Positions 1-6,604 of a stretch of DNA of 13,284 bases are shown in pieces. Under the pieces are notes generated by a model. That model searched no databases. It worked only from the letters and a program-made list of their open reading frames with translations, and was not told where the DNA came from. How positions within the stretch are numbered: position 1 is the first letter of the stretch; each line of letters opens with the position of its first letter. The position numbers and the translations under genes were made by a program. The DNA comes from an uncultured Lachnospiraceae bacterium (lineage in GTDB: Bacteria; Bacillota; Clostridia; Lachnospirales; Lachnospiraceae): the NCBI GenBank assembly GCA_902782815.1, contig CACZOS010000222.1:1-13284 (forward strand). The letters are read 5' to 3'.

Positions 1-199
1 CAATGAGATTTCCACAGTCTTCCACTATATCCCTCTTCACAGCGCTCCGGCAGGCAAAAAGTACGGACGTTTCCATGGTGAGGATGTCTATACCACCCGG
101 GAGAGCGAGCGTCTGACCCGCCTTCCCCTCTATTATGGACTCAGTGCGGAAAAAGTGCTTTTTGTATGCGATAAGATCAAAGAATTCTATGGCTTCTGA
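1..199 (+). CDS. wecE: dTDP-4-amino-4,6-dideoxygalactose transaminase (WecE/RffA-type), C-terminal end
   Basis: This is the last 65 codons of a gene that begins before the window; the frame runs from base 2 to a TGA at 197-199. The family (DegT/DnrJ/EryC1/StrS, PLP-dependent) moves an amino group from glutamate to the C4 keto group of dTDP-4-keto-6-deoxyglucose, giving dTDP-Fuc4N in the cytoplasm. The visible part carries the characteristic end of WecE proteins: FHYIPLHSAPAGKKYGRFHG, then a TTRESERLTRLPLYYGL-like stretch. The active-site lysine and PLP-binding regions lie outside the window, so activity cannot be judged. Its substrate is the product of RmlA and RmlB, both encoded on the opposite strand further along. 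It precedes a GT2 glycosyltransferase and an ATP-grasp ligase, which suggests an amino-sugar module. Other sugar aminotransferases of the same fold are possible, but the tail matches WecE well. Confidence 0.85.
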   Translation, partial: NEISTVFHYIPLHSAPAGKKYGRFHGEDVYTTRESERLTRLPLYYGLSAEKVLFVCDKIKEFYGF

Positions 200-242
200 G
201 GATAACAGCTTTGCATCTTAATTAATATGACGCAAAAGACCA

Positions 243-266
243 GGCTGCTGCACCTGTGCGGCAGCC
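243..266 (+). terminator. Hairpin between wecE and the GT2 gene, weak or intra-operon terminator
   Basis: GGCTGCTGCA (243-252) pairs with TGCGGCAGCC (257-266) around a CCTG tetraloop. This is a 10-bp stem including one T-G wobble. It is followed by TCTATTC rather than a true T-run, so efficient termination is doubtful; it could be a partial terminator or an mRNA-processing hairpin. The rest of the 200-308 gap shows no convincing promoter. Confidence 0.45.
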
Positions 267-296
267 TCTATTCACGAAAAAAAGACTGACATTCAT

Positions 297-302
297 GGAG
301 GA
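297..302 (+). promoter_or_regulatory. Ribosome binding site fixing a TTG start
   Basis: GGAGGA lies 6 bases before the TTG at 309-311 and supports that codon as the start of the GT2 gene. The ATG at 295-297 is in a different frame and overlaps the site. Confidence 0.75.
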
Positions 303-308
303 TTTGTT

Positions 309-1310
309 TTGTTATACTCTGTTATTATCCCCTGCTATAAATCTTCACAGACGATCCGGAAGATGGTCGAGATGACCAGCGAAGAGCTTGACCGTCTGGG
401 GAGACACGAGTACGAGTTCATCCTGGTGGATGATCACTCCCCTGACCAGGGAGCGACTCTGGCTGCCATCAGGGCATTGGCAGACGACTATCCCTTTGTC
501 AAGGCAGTTTCCCTTGCCAAGAACAGCGGCCAGCATAATGCCATCATGGCCGGCCTGAATCAGGCAGCAGGGGATTACTGCATCGGTATGGATGACGATA
601 TGCAGACTCACCCTTCACAACTGGTCTATCTGCTGGATGAAATAGACAAAGGTTATGACATCGTCTATGGGTATTATCCCAACAAGAAACATTCTTCCTT
701 CCGGAATTTCGGAAGTTTTATGAACTATGCCACCGTGCGTATCCTCATCGGTAAACCCAAGGATATGAAAACATCCAGTTACTGGATTATCCGCCGTTTT
801 GTACGGGACTACGTCATTCAGTATCAGAGCCCTTACACCCATCTTCAGGGACTCTTTTTAAGAACCACCAGAAATATAAGCTGTATCCCCATTGAACACC
901 ATGAAAGGGAAGTGGGACAATCGGGCTATACCTTTAAGAAGCTGGTTCAGCTTTGGTCCAACATCATGGGATATTCCGTCATCCCTCTGCGCATGGCCAC
1001 CTACTGCGGATATTTCTTTTCCCTGCTTAGTCTTCTGGGAGCTCTTGGAATAATCATCCGTAAATTTATGGTACCCACCATGCAGCTTGGCTGGCCTTCC
1101 CTGATGGTCGCCATCTGCTTCTTCACCGGCATCAACCTCCTCTTTCTGGGTCTGATCGGTGAATATCTGGGCAGGATGTTCCTGGGAATGAATCATCAGC
1201 CTCAGTTCGTCATCCGGGAGATTTACCAGCAGGGTAAGGAGCAGAAGTCTGACAAAGTTCAGAATCCTGTCATCGCAGAAGACGAAACTGCTGAGGAGGA
1301 ACAACAATAA
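309..1310 (+). CDS. Membrane-anchored GT2 glycosyltransferase, ArnC/DPM1-like (polyprenyl-phosphate sugar transferase)
   Basis: The protein has 333 residues and starts at TTG, chosen because a GGAGGA site lies just upstream. The N-terminal GT-A domain begins with SVIIPCYKSS (4-13), has the nucleotide-binding VDD (40-42), and has a metal-binding DDD at 95-97 in GMDDDMQ. Two hydrophobic segments follow at about 229-251 and 262-287, then a charged tail rich in Glu and Gln. This one-domain-plus-two-helix layout is typical of enzymes that move a sugar from a nucleotide onto undecaprenyl phosphate at the inner face of the membrane, such as ArnC. It lies 109 bp after the WecE-type transaminase and 50 bp before the ATP-grasp gene, so its donor is plausibly dTDP-Fuc4N or an acylated form; this is inference. 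A general rhamnosyl- or glucosyltransferase remains possible. Confidence 0.82.
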   Translation: MLYSVIIPCYKSSQTIRKMVEMTSEELDRLGRHEYEFILVDDHSPDQGATLAAIRALADDYPFVKAVSLAKNSGQHNAIMAGLNQAAGDYCIGMDDDMQTHPSQLVYLLDEIDKGYDIVYGYYPNKKHSSFRNFGSFMNYATVRILIGKPKDMKTSSYWIIRRFVRDYVIQYQSPYTHLQGLFLRTTRNISCIPIEHHEREVGQSGYTFKKLVQLWSNIMGYSVIPLRMATYCGYFFSLLSLLGALGIIIRKFMVPTMQLGWPSLMVAICFFTGINLLFLGLIGEYLGRMFLGMNHQPQFVIREIYQQGKEQKSDKVQNPVIAEDETAEEEQQ

Positions 1311-1360
1311 AGTTAAGAAGACAGACAAAAACAGAGTTTGGTAAGGAGACGGAATTTAAG

Positions 1361-2542
1361 ATGAAAAAGATAATGATATTGGGTGCCGGCATCTACCAGG
1401 TACCTCTGATCAAAACAGCAAAAAGAATGGGACTTTATACCATAGCTGTGAGTATACCCGGAAATTATCCGGGATTTGCCCTGGCAGACAAGTCCTACTA
1501 TGAAAACACCGTGGATGAAGAAAAGATGCTGGAGATTGCCAGGGCCGAGCAGATTGACGGGATCGTCACCACAGGGACCGATGTCTGTGTCCAGTCCATC
1601 GGAAATGTCTGCGACGCCTTAAACTTATGCGGAATCAGCCGGGAAGCTGCCGTCATCGCCAACAATAAGATGCTGATGAAAACAAAATACGAAGAATTCG
1701 GCGTCCGTACCGCCCGTTTCAGACAGGTTTCCTTCCAGGATCCTGATATTAAAAAAACCATCGAGGGTCTGGAATTCCCACTGATCTTCAAATCCGTGGA
1801 TTCTTCGGGAAGCCGCGGGATCATCCGGGTGGATTCCTATGATGCCTTCGATTCCGCCATGGCCTATGTTAAAGAAAGCACCAGAAAGGATTACTTCCTG
1901 ATCGAGGAATTTATCGAAGGGGAAGAGTTCGGTGCACAGGCCTTCGTCCACAAAGGAGAGGTGGTATTTATCCTTCCCCATGGCGATTATGTTTTCCATG
2001 GTGATACGGGAGTTCCCATCGGCCATTTCGCCCCTTACCAGCTTTCCGAAGAGGTGATCGAAGACGCCAGACGTCAGCTCAGGGGAGCAGTGAAAGCAAT
2101 GGGACTTGACAATTGTGCCATCAATGCGGACTTCATCCTGAAGGACGGGAAGACCTATGTTCTGGAGCTGGGGGGAAGATGCGGGGCAACCTGTCTGGCT
2201 GAACTGGTATCCATCTACTACGGTTTCGACTATTATGAAAAAATCATAAAAGTCGCCCTGGGAGAGGATCCGGGGTTTGACCTTGTCAGCCATGCCGTAC
2301 CTAATGCCAGCCATCTTCTTATGAGCGGCAAGGATGGGATCATTGTCTCCCAGAAGGACAATAATCCTCCTGATCAGAATATTTATGAAGTCCAGTTTGA
2401 TTACCGACCCGGCGATGAAGTTCATGAATTCCGTGTCGGTCCCCACCGGATCGGTCATATCATCACCCGGGGAGAAACCCTGGAGGAAGCCCAGGATCTT
2501 CTCTTTAAAGCCATGGACAAGATCGAGATCGCGGTGGAGTAG
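1361..2542 (+). CDS. ATP-grasp ligase (carbamoyl-phosphate synthase/biotin carboxylase-like), substrate unknown
   Basis: This 393-residue protein starts at ATG 1361, with AAGGAG about 12 bases upstream, and ends at TAG. An N-terminal Rossmann-like pre-ATP-grasp domain begins at 1 with KIMILGAGIYQVPLI. The ATP-grasp core shows KSVDSSGSRG (144-153), EEFIEGEEFG (182-191), INADF (254-258) and LELGGRCGAT (268-277), the last carrying the usual metal-binding Glu269 and an Arg273. Members of this superfamily join a carboxylate to an amine, thiol or phosphate by way of an acyl-phosphate. Here it is the last gene of an apparent wecE-GT2-ATP-grasp unit. It may form an amide between an amino acid and the 4-amino group of the sugar, but nothing in the sequence identifies the substrate. 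A strong terminator begins 14 bp after the stop. Confidence 0.85.
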   Translation: MKKIMILGAGIYQVPLIKTAKRMGLYTIAVSIPGNYPGFALADKSYYENTVDEEKMLEIARAEQIDGIVTTGTDVCVQSIGNVCDALNLCGISREAAVIANNKMLMKTKYEEFGVRTARFRQVSFQDPDIKKTIEGLEFPLIFKSVDSSGSRGIIRVDSYDAFDSAMAYVKESTRKDYFLIEEFIEGEEFGAQAFVHKGEVVFILPHGDYVFHGDTGVPIGHFAPYQLSEEVIEDARRQLRGAVKAMGLDNCAINADFILKDGKTYVLELGGRCGATCLAELVSIYYGFDYYEKIIKVALGEDPGFDLVSHAVPNASHLLMSGKDGIIVSQKDNNPPDQNIYEVQFDYRPGDEVHEFRVGPHRIGHIITRGETLEEAQDLLFKAMDKIEIAVE

Positions 2543-2555
2543 CTTAAAAAGATAA

Positions 2556-2598
2556 GGACGGGCATGTACATTGAAGTGTACTTGCCCGTCCGTTTTTT
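2556..2598 (+). terminator. Strong Rho-independent terminator between convergent operons
   Basis: GGACGGGCA-T-GTACA pairs with TGTAC-T-TGCCCGTCC with one T/T mismatch around a TTGAAG-type loop, followed by G and six Ts at 2593-2598. It ends the ATP-grasp unit. On the opposite strand the hairpin is followed after a few bases by a short T-run (the A-run at 2546-2550 on +), so it may also stop transcription leaving the flippase gene, whose stop is at 2634. Confidence 0.93.
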
Positions 2599-2633
2599 CT
2601 GCAATTATTCTCAATTATTTCTGACCGTTGTCT

Positions 2634-4154
2634 TTACTCTTCCGCTTCCTTCTTTCCCTTTCTGCCCCGGATCATCTTGTAAACAGCCAGGAATTGTTTC
2701 CTGAGAGCGATGAAAGCACAGATACCCACCAGGGCAAGGATGCCCCAGCGAAGGAACCAGGGGAGACGGTAAAGGCTGATGGATGCCACATTGACAGCCC
2801 CATAGGCCAGAGCGATCAGAACCGTCTTATGAAGAGGAACAATAACCTGACCCGTGATCCTATATTCCAGGATACCCTGGACGATCAGCAGGACAATATA
2901 GCTCGCGGCTGTGGTATAAGCAGCAGCCATATATCCGAATTTGATTATACAGACATAGTTCAGAATGACATTCAGGATCATGCTTCCTATGGTTCCCGCT
3001 GCCACATACTGGGTCTTTTTATAATAGTTTTCCACGGCGGAATAACTGTAGCTGAAGAACCGGAAAAGGGTTCCCGACAGCATGGGGGCCAGCAGATAGA
3101 TAGCCGCATGATATTTCTTTCCCCCCAGGATCAGGATCTCCTCCGGAGCAAGAACAACCAGAGCCCAGGAGATCAGCCCGAAGATGTGCATGACGGTGGT
3201 CCAGGGTTTGACCACATCCTTTGTCTCATTCCTGGATATTTTTTCATAGAGCCAGGGAATCCAGGCATTCCAGACAGAATCCTCCAGAATCCAGATGATA
3301 AAGGAAATGGTAGTGGCCATGGCAAAAATGCCTGTGGGGCCGGAACCGACCAGTTTCTGGATCATGATCTTGTCCGACTGGTTCATGATCTGGATGGACA
3401 GGGCTTCAGGAATCAGGGGAAGACTGTACAGAAGTGCATATTTCCAGTATTTCAGACTAACAATTTTTTTCCCCTGAACATAGATGACCACGGCAATGAT
3501 TGCCCCGCCGATGATCTGGGGAACATAATAGCCGATGACCCTGCGATGAACCAGGGTATCCAGAAGTCCCAGCTTCCTGCCCCGGTAGATCAGCCAAAGA
3601 GACAGGGCTGTGCCGGGGACAATGGTAAGCATGGTGGCCATGGTGCTGAACTTATACCGCAGCATCTGTTTGTCTCTTCTCTGGAGAAAGAGCATGCTGG
3701 TGTAGGTAAACACATAGAGGAAACACATGTAAAACATGAGATCGTCCATGGAGGTGAAGTCCTGGAAGGGACCTTTAAAGACCAGCGCAAGACCGAAGAA
3801 GCCGGCGATGGCCAGATAGGAAAGAGTATGTATACTGGAAGTGTACTCGTTAAATCTGTCCCTGAAATCAATCTTTGCCACATCCACACTTCGCCAGAGG
3901 CAGAGGGACATGAGGGTGTAGGCAATGATCAGCCAGGATTCATATACACGGATATCCCCAAGCTGAGCCGTGGACAGCATCCGGCTGTAAAAGGGGGTGA
4001 CCACAAAAGTCAGTCCTCTTACACAGAACTGGGCTAAGATATAGAAGAATCCCGATGTGAAGGCCATCTTATTGAGAGATGCTCCTTTGGCGGAGCTGTT
4101 CTTCTTTGCCTGTTCCACGATGGAATCCGGTATCTTGTCTATTTCACCTCGCAT
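2634..4154 (-). CDS. wzx: Wzx-type polysaccharide (lipid-linked oligosaccharide) flippase
   Basis: This 506-residue polytopic membrane protein looks like the MOP-superfamily polysaccharide transporters that flip undecaprenyl-diphosphate-linked repeat units. A 29-residue polar N terminus is followed by many hydrophobic segments, about 12-14 by eye: roughly 31-55, 71-88, 110-127, 138-156, 171-190, 207-226, 238-256, 274-292, 318-336, 349-367, 384-406, 410-428, 443-461 and 467-484. The stretch LPLIPEALSIQIMNQSDK (245-262) is a familiar signature of this family. The C terminus is short and basic. GAGGA lies 7 bases before the ATG at 4152-4154. The gene starts 16 bases before the upstream adenylate-forming gene ends, implying translational coupling. 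No Wzy-type polymerase is visible in the window. Its exact cargo cannot be deduced. Confidence 0.9.
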   Translation of the reverse strand: MRGEIDKIPDSIVEQAKKNSSAKGASLNKMAFTSGFFYILAQFCVRGLTFVVTPFYSRMLSTAQLGDIRVYESWLIIAYTLMSLCLWRSVDVAKIDFRDRFNEYTSSIHTLSYLAIAGFFGLALVFKGPFQDFTSMDDLMFYMCFLYVFTYTSMLFLQRRDKQMLRYKFSTMATMLTIVPGTALSLWLIYRGRKLGLLDTLVHRRVIGYYVPQIIGGAIIAVVIYVQGKKIVSLKYWKYALLYSLPLIPEALSIQIMNQSDKIMIQKLVGSGPTGIFAMATTISFIIWILEDSVWNAWIPWLYEKISRNETKDVVKPWTTVMHIFGLISWALVVLAPEEILILGGKKYHAAIYLLAPMLSGTLFRFFSYSYSAVENYYKKTQYVAAGTIGSMILNVILNYVCIIKFGYMAAAYTTAASYIVLLIVQGILEYRITGQVIVPLHKTVLIALAYGAVNVASISLYRLPWFLRWGILALVGICAFIALRKQFLAVYKMIRGRKGKKEAEE

Positions 4155-5428
4155 ACGATCATCCTCAGTTTTCCGTTTTTATCCGGGGGAATGGAGTCCA
4201 TCCACTCATACTCTATCTCAAAGGGGTATTTGAACTTTGCGTTAAGCTTCTCTGTGAGCATGTCCTCCACTTCCTTCCGGCTTAAAGTGGAAATCTCCTT
4301 ATTCTGCACACACTGAATATGGATCTTGTCATAGGATTTCTGAATAAACCGGATCTGGAAGATATCCTCACAGTGAGCGATGATGGGGGCAATCTCAAAA
4401 AATGTGGTAACTTCTCCGGTCTTATATCGGAAGAAATCATTCATCCTTCCCTGTACACCGGTGATAAACCGGACACCGTCCCTGACCTCACAGGTACCCC
4501 GGTCTCCGATGGCATAGTTGATCAGGGGAAGATCTGTTTTATACAGAGGAGTGACCACAATATTTCCTTCTGTTGCCGGCCGGTTGTTTTCATCATATAT
4601 ATTTACCACGAAGGAATCATTGTGCACCACATATTCTTTGCTGTCAAAAAGGCGGACCATGGCGGCGCCTGTCTCGGCGGTACCGTAGGAATCGATGATA
4701 CCCGGACCCAGGATCTCCCGGAAAAGTTTCCTGGCCGTATCGTCAATCTTCTCTCCTGTGGGACAGTAGAATTTCGGCTTTCTGAGTTTGACTTTATTTT
4801 GTTTACAATACAGGCAGATCCTCATGAATTCACTCTTGTTCATGTAGAGAAAATCCGGACGATAGGCATTGATCTGCTTTACGATCTCCGGTTCTGGATC
4901 ATACTGGGCTACAAAACCACGCCTGAGAAAAACGAAACGCTGCAAAAATGTATCATGTCCGCCGGAGATACTGTGGGCGCTTTTACGGCTCATGGTTTTG
5001 CCGATAAAAGGGTTATAGCCGGCAACCATCATCACCCGGAACCAGTTGGCCATATTGTAGGCCTTCTCCCTGGGGGAAACCAGAAGCATCAGGGGCACAC
5101 CTGAGGAACCGCTGGTGGTATCATGATACCAGTACTTGTATTTAGGCTTCTCAGCCTCCTCCTTCATCCAGGCCCTGAGTTCATCTTTGGTAAGCAGGGG
5201 AAGTTTTGAAAGATCATCCCCCGTCCTGATCTGAGATGGTTTTACCCCGGCTTCATCAAATCTCTTACGGTAAAAGGGGATCTTGTAAGCCTTTTTTACC
5301 AGTTTCCGTACTCTTCTGTCCTGAATCTTCATTACCCGGGAAAAATCCTCGGGTATCTTGGTCTTCATCCTGAACAGATCAAGAAACAGCAAGGCATTTA
5401 CCATTTTTCTCTGCATTTTCTCAAACAT
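4139..5428 (-). CDS. PaaK/CapK-like adenylate-forming enzyme of a polysaccharide locus
   Basis: The protein has 429 residues starting at the ATG at 5426-5428. This start is preferred over a GTG 14 codons upstream because AAAGGA lies 7 bases before it, and because the GTG falls almost at the predicted transcription start of the promoter at 5476-5504. Adenylation motifs are intact: TSGSSGVP (105-112, ATP phosphate loop), SYGTAETG (247-254), GDRG (308-311) and GKLR near the end (419-422, catalytic Lys motif). Relatives of phenylacetate-CoA ligase are common in capsule and O-antigen clusters (CapK), where they probably activate an acyl group or small carboxylate as an adenylate; their substrates are mostly unknown. 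It overlaps the flippase by 16 bp and ends in TAG. It could acylate the glycan or couple to the amino sugar made by the WecE-type enzyme; this is speculative. Confidence 0.85.
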   Translation of the reverse strand: MFEKMQRKMVNALLFLDLFRMKTKIPEDFSRVMKIQDRRVRKLVKKAYKIPFYRKRFDEAGVKPSQIRTGDDLSKLPLLTKDELRAWMKEEAEKPKYKYWYHDTTSGSSGVPLMLLVSPREKAYNMANWFRVMMVAGYNPFIGKTMSRKSAHSISGGHDTFLQRFVFLRRGFVAQYDPEPEIVKQINAYRPDFLYMNKSEFMRICLYCKQNKVKLRKPKFYCPTGEKIDDTARKLFREILGPGIIDSYGTAETGAAMVRLFDSKEYVVHNDSFVVNIYDENNRPATEGNIVVTPLYKTDLPLINYAIGDRGTCEVRDGVRFITGVQGRMNDFFRYKTGEVTTFFEIAPIIAHCEDIFQIRFIQKSYDKIHIQCVQNKEISTLSRKEVEDMLTEKLNAKFKYPFEIEYEWMDSIPPDKNGKLRMIVCEVK

Positions 5429-5475
5429 GGCCGTATCCTTTCTGAATGGTTCTGAATCGCTACAAATCACATAAG

Positions 5476-5504
5476 ATTGTATAAAAATCAGACCGGTTTG
5501 TCAA
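5476..5504 (-). promoter_or_regulatory. Near-consensus sigma-A promoter for the capK-like/wzx pair
   Basis: On the - strand a perfect -35 TTGACA (5499-5504) is separated by exactly 17 bp from a -10 TACAAT (5476-5481). The expected transcript start is near 5469, about 40 bases before the chosen ATG. The -35 box overlaps the TGA stop of the flavodoxin-like gene, so the two-gene unit has its own strong promoter. Confidence 0.88.
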
Positions 5505-6022
5505 TGAGAAGGCAGGCATCTTCGGACACATTCCGCAGTCTGCCGGAGGTCAGCCTCATCAGGGTGCCCCTGGGTCTCCAGAAATCTGGCATATTTTTCA
5601 TCAGAGAGAAAATGTCTGTCTTCTTTAGGGAGGAGTCTTCTTCCCTGAACTCTTTTCAAGTTTACGGCACCCTGGCAGATACATACTCCCAGACAGGCAT
5701 TCTCCTTCTCGATGATTGCCCGGACATTTTCCCGTACCCGGTCTCCGTAAGGACCGGAAGCATTACCGCCGATAGTACCCATAGCCAGGATCCTTTTTCC
5801 CCTCATCCGGGAAAGCGTCCTGAGGCTGAAGTCATCCATACCGGACCGGCGGCACCAGAAGGCCAGCAGAATAATTTCTGCCTCTTTGTCCGATTCCCCT
5901 CCGGGCAGGGCTGAATCATACAGTTCCGATTCATGGCCGTCAGCCTCCAGCTCCTTTTTGATATATTCTGCCAGTTTTTTTGTATTGCCGGTTATACTGG
6001 AATAATAAATTGGGATATACAT
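5501..6022 (-). CDS. Flavodoxin-like protein (Flavodoxin_3/BilS-type)
   Basis: This 173-residue protein starts at the ATG at 6020-6022, where AAAAGGAA lies about 5 bases upstream; an upstream in-frame extension lacks a ribosome site and is hydrophilic and unlike the family. The FMN phosphate loop is SSITGNTKK (8-16) after a first beta strand MYIPIYY. A second strand gives ILLAFWCRRSGMDD (51-64), and GTIGGNASGPYG (82-93) would form the second FMN loop. CICQGAV (113-119) resembles the end of the Flavodoxin_3 fold. Such proteins are cytoplasmic one- or two-electron carriers. The membership is recalled, not searched. The cysteines at 113, 115, 165 and 169 are unremarkable in pattern. It sits alone between a terminator and the next promoter, so a role in the polysaccharide pathway is not implied. 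No clear promoter was found upstream. Confidence 0.8.
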   Translation of the reverse strand: MYIPIYYSSITGNTKKLAEYIKKELEADGHESELYDSALPGGESDKEAEIILLAFWCRRSGMDDFSLRTLSRMRGKRILAMGTIGGNASGPYGDRVRENVRAIIEKENACLGVCICQGAVNLKRVQGRRLLPKEDRHFLSDEKYARFLETQGHPDEADLRQTAECVRRCLPSH

Positions 6023-6089
6023 CAGTATTCCTTTTCTATATTGATCAGATATTTCGCCCTTAGGGGAGAAAAACTTCTTGCATCGGGTA

Positions 6090-6131
6090 AAACAGAAAGA
6101 AGAAACCATCTCTGGTTTCTTCTTTCTGTTT
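6090..6131 (-). terminator. Perfect 18-bp hairpin, probably bidirectional terminator
   Basis: Bases 6090-6107 and 6114-6131 are perfect reverse complements around a 6-base loop (ATCTCT). The arms are purine-rich on one side and pyrimidine-rich on the other, ending in TTT on either strand. It lies 29 bp after the stop of the AbrB-like gene and would end that transcript. Confidence 0.88.
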
Positions 6132-6159
6132 AATGAATTGAATGTACCCCGGTCTCTCT

Positions 6160-6423
6160 CTATCCTTTAATCTCGAACCCGGCGATCCTTGCCAGCTCAC
6201 GGATAGAATTTCTGGATACTTTCTTCCCTTTATATTCAACAAGGTCGTCGCATGACCCGGTAAAAACATCACTTGGATTGTACTTTTTAATAATGATTTT
6301 ATCGCCCTCTGTAAAGATTTCAAGGGGTTCCCTCTCTCCGATCTCAAAGCTCTTGCGAAGTTCCATCGGCAGAGTGATCCGCCCAAGGGAATCCAGCTTT
6401 CTCACTATCCCAGTACTTTGCAT
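6160..6423 (-). CDS. AbrB/SpoVT-type DNA-binding regulator with degenerate C-terminal zinc site
   Basis: This 87-residue protein starts at ATG 6421-6423 with AGGAGGA 10 bases upstream, and ends in TAG. Residues 1-47 form the swapped-hairpin AbrB fold: STGIVRKLDSLGRITLPMEL, then LEIFTEGDKIIIKKY. Members bind DNA as dimers or tetramers and act as transition-state or local regulators. The C-terminal part, DVFTGSCDDLVEYKGKKVS, resembles relatives that carry a CxxC...CxxC zinc site there (recalled pattern such as CIFCG...YKGKxVCxxC). Here those positions appear to be Asp, Thr, Ser and Ser, with only one Cys left (Cys57), so a zinc site is probably absent. It has its own promoter and ATCGAA repeats around it, which suggests autoregulation, and it sits between the rhamnose operon and the export genes. 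Target genes are unknown. Confidence 0.87.
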   Translation of the reverse strand: MQSTGIVRKLDSLGRITLPMELRKSFEIGEREPLEIFTEGDKIIIKKYNPSDVFTGSCDDLVEYKGKKVSRNSIRELARIAGFEIKG

Positions 6424-6446
6424 TTTCTATCATTCCTCCTAAATTC

Positions 6447-6507
6447 ATCGAAAATATATGTCTGATAATAGTATATCATATCGAAAATAAGAGTCAATGA
6501 AATCGAA
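6447..6507. repeat. Direct ATCGAA repeats around the regulator promoter, possible operator
   Basis: On the + strand ATCGAAAATA occurs at 6447-6456 and again at 6480-6489, and ATCGAA at 6502-6507. Start-to-start distances are 33 and 22 bp, close to three and two helical turns. The middle copy lies within the promoter spacer and the third just upstream of the -35 box. This is compatible with an autoregulatory site, but the region is AT-rich and binding is only inferred. Confidence 0.45.
6470..6497 (-). promoter_or_regulatory. Sigma-A promoter of the AbrB-like gene
   Basis: On the - strand TTGACT (6492-6497) is followed after 16 bp by TATACT (6470-6475), giving a transcript start near 6463, about 40 bases before the ATG. 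Both boxes match consensus in five of six positions. Confidence 0.8.
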
Positions 6508-6510
6508 GGG

Positions 6511-6547
6511 AAAAGACTGGCATTTTCAGGAAAAAACCCAGTCTTTT
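6511..6547 (-). terminator. Hairpin terminator after the rhamnose operon
   Basis: AAAAGACTGG (6511-6520) pairs with CCAGTCTTTT (6538-6547) around a 17-base loop. On the - strand the descending arm ends in TTTT, giving a plausible Rho-independent terminator about 58 bp beyond the last rml gene. The long loop lowers confidence. Confidence 0.7.
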
Positions 6548-6604
6548 TCTGTATAATTTATAATATTTTGCACCAAAAAATTATCCGTCTACTGACCAGA
6601 CAGA

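Noticed and set aside
2628..4037. Long open frame on the + strand (469 codons) opposite the flippase gene.
   Set aside because: The translation is hydrophilic with low-complexity His/Asp/Gly content and no fold signature, while the opposite strand gives a membrane protein with family motifs.
5429..5470. GTG at 5468-5470 as start of the CapK-like gene.
   Set aside because: It lacks a ribosome site and sits at the predicted transcript start; the ATG at 5426-5428 has a well-placed AAAGGA.
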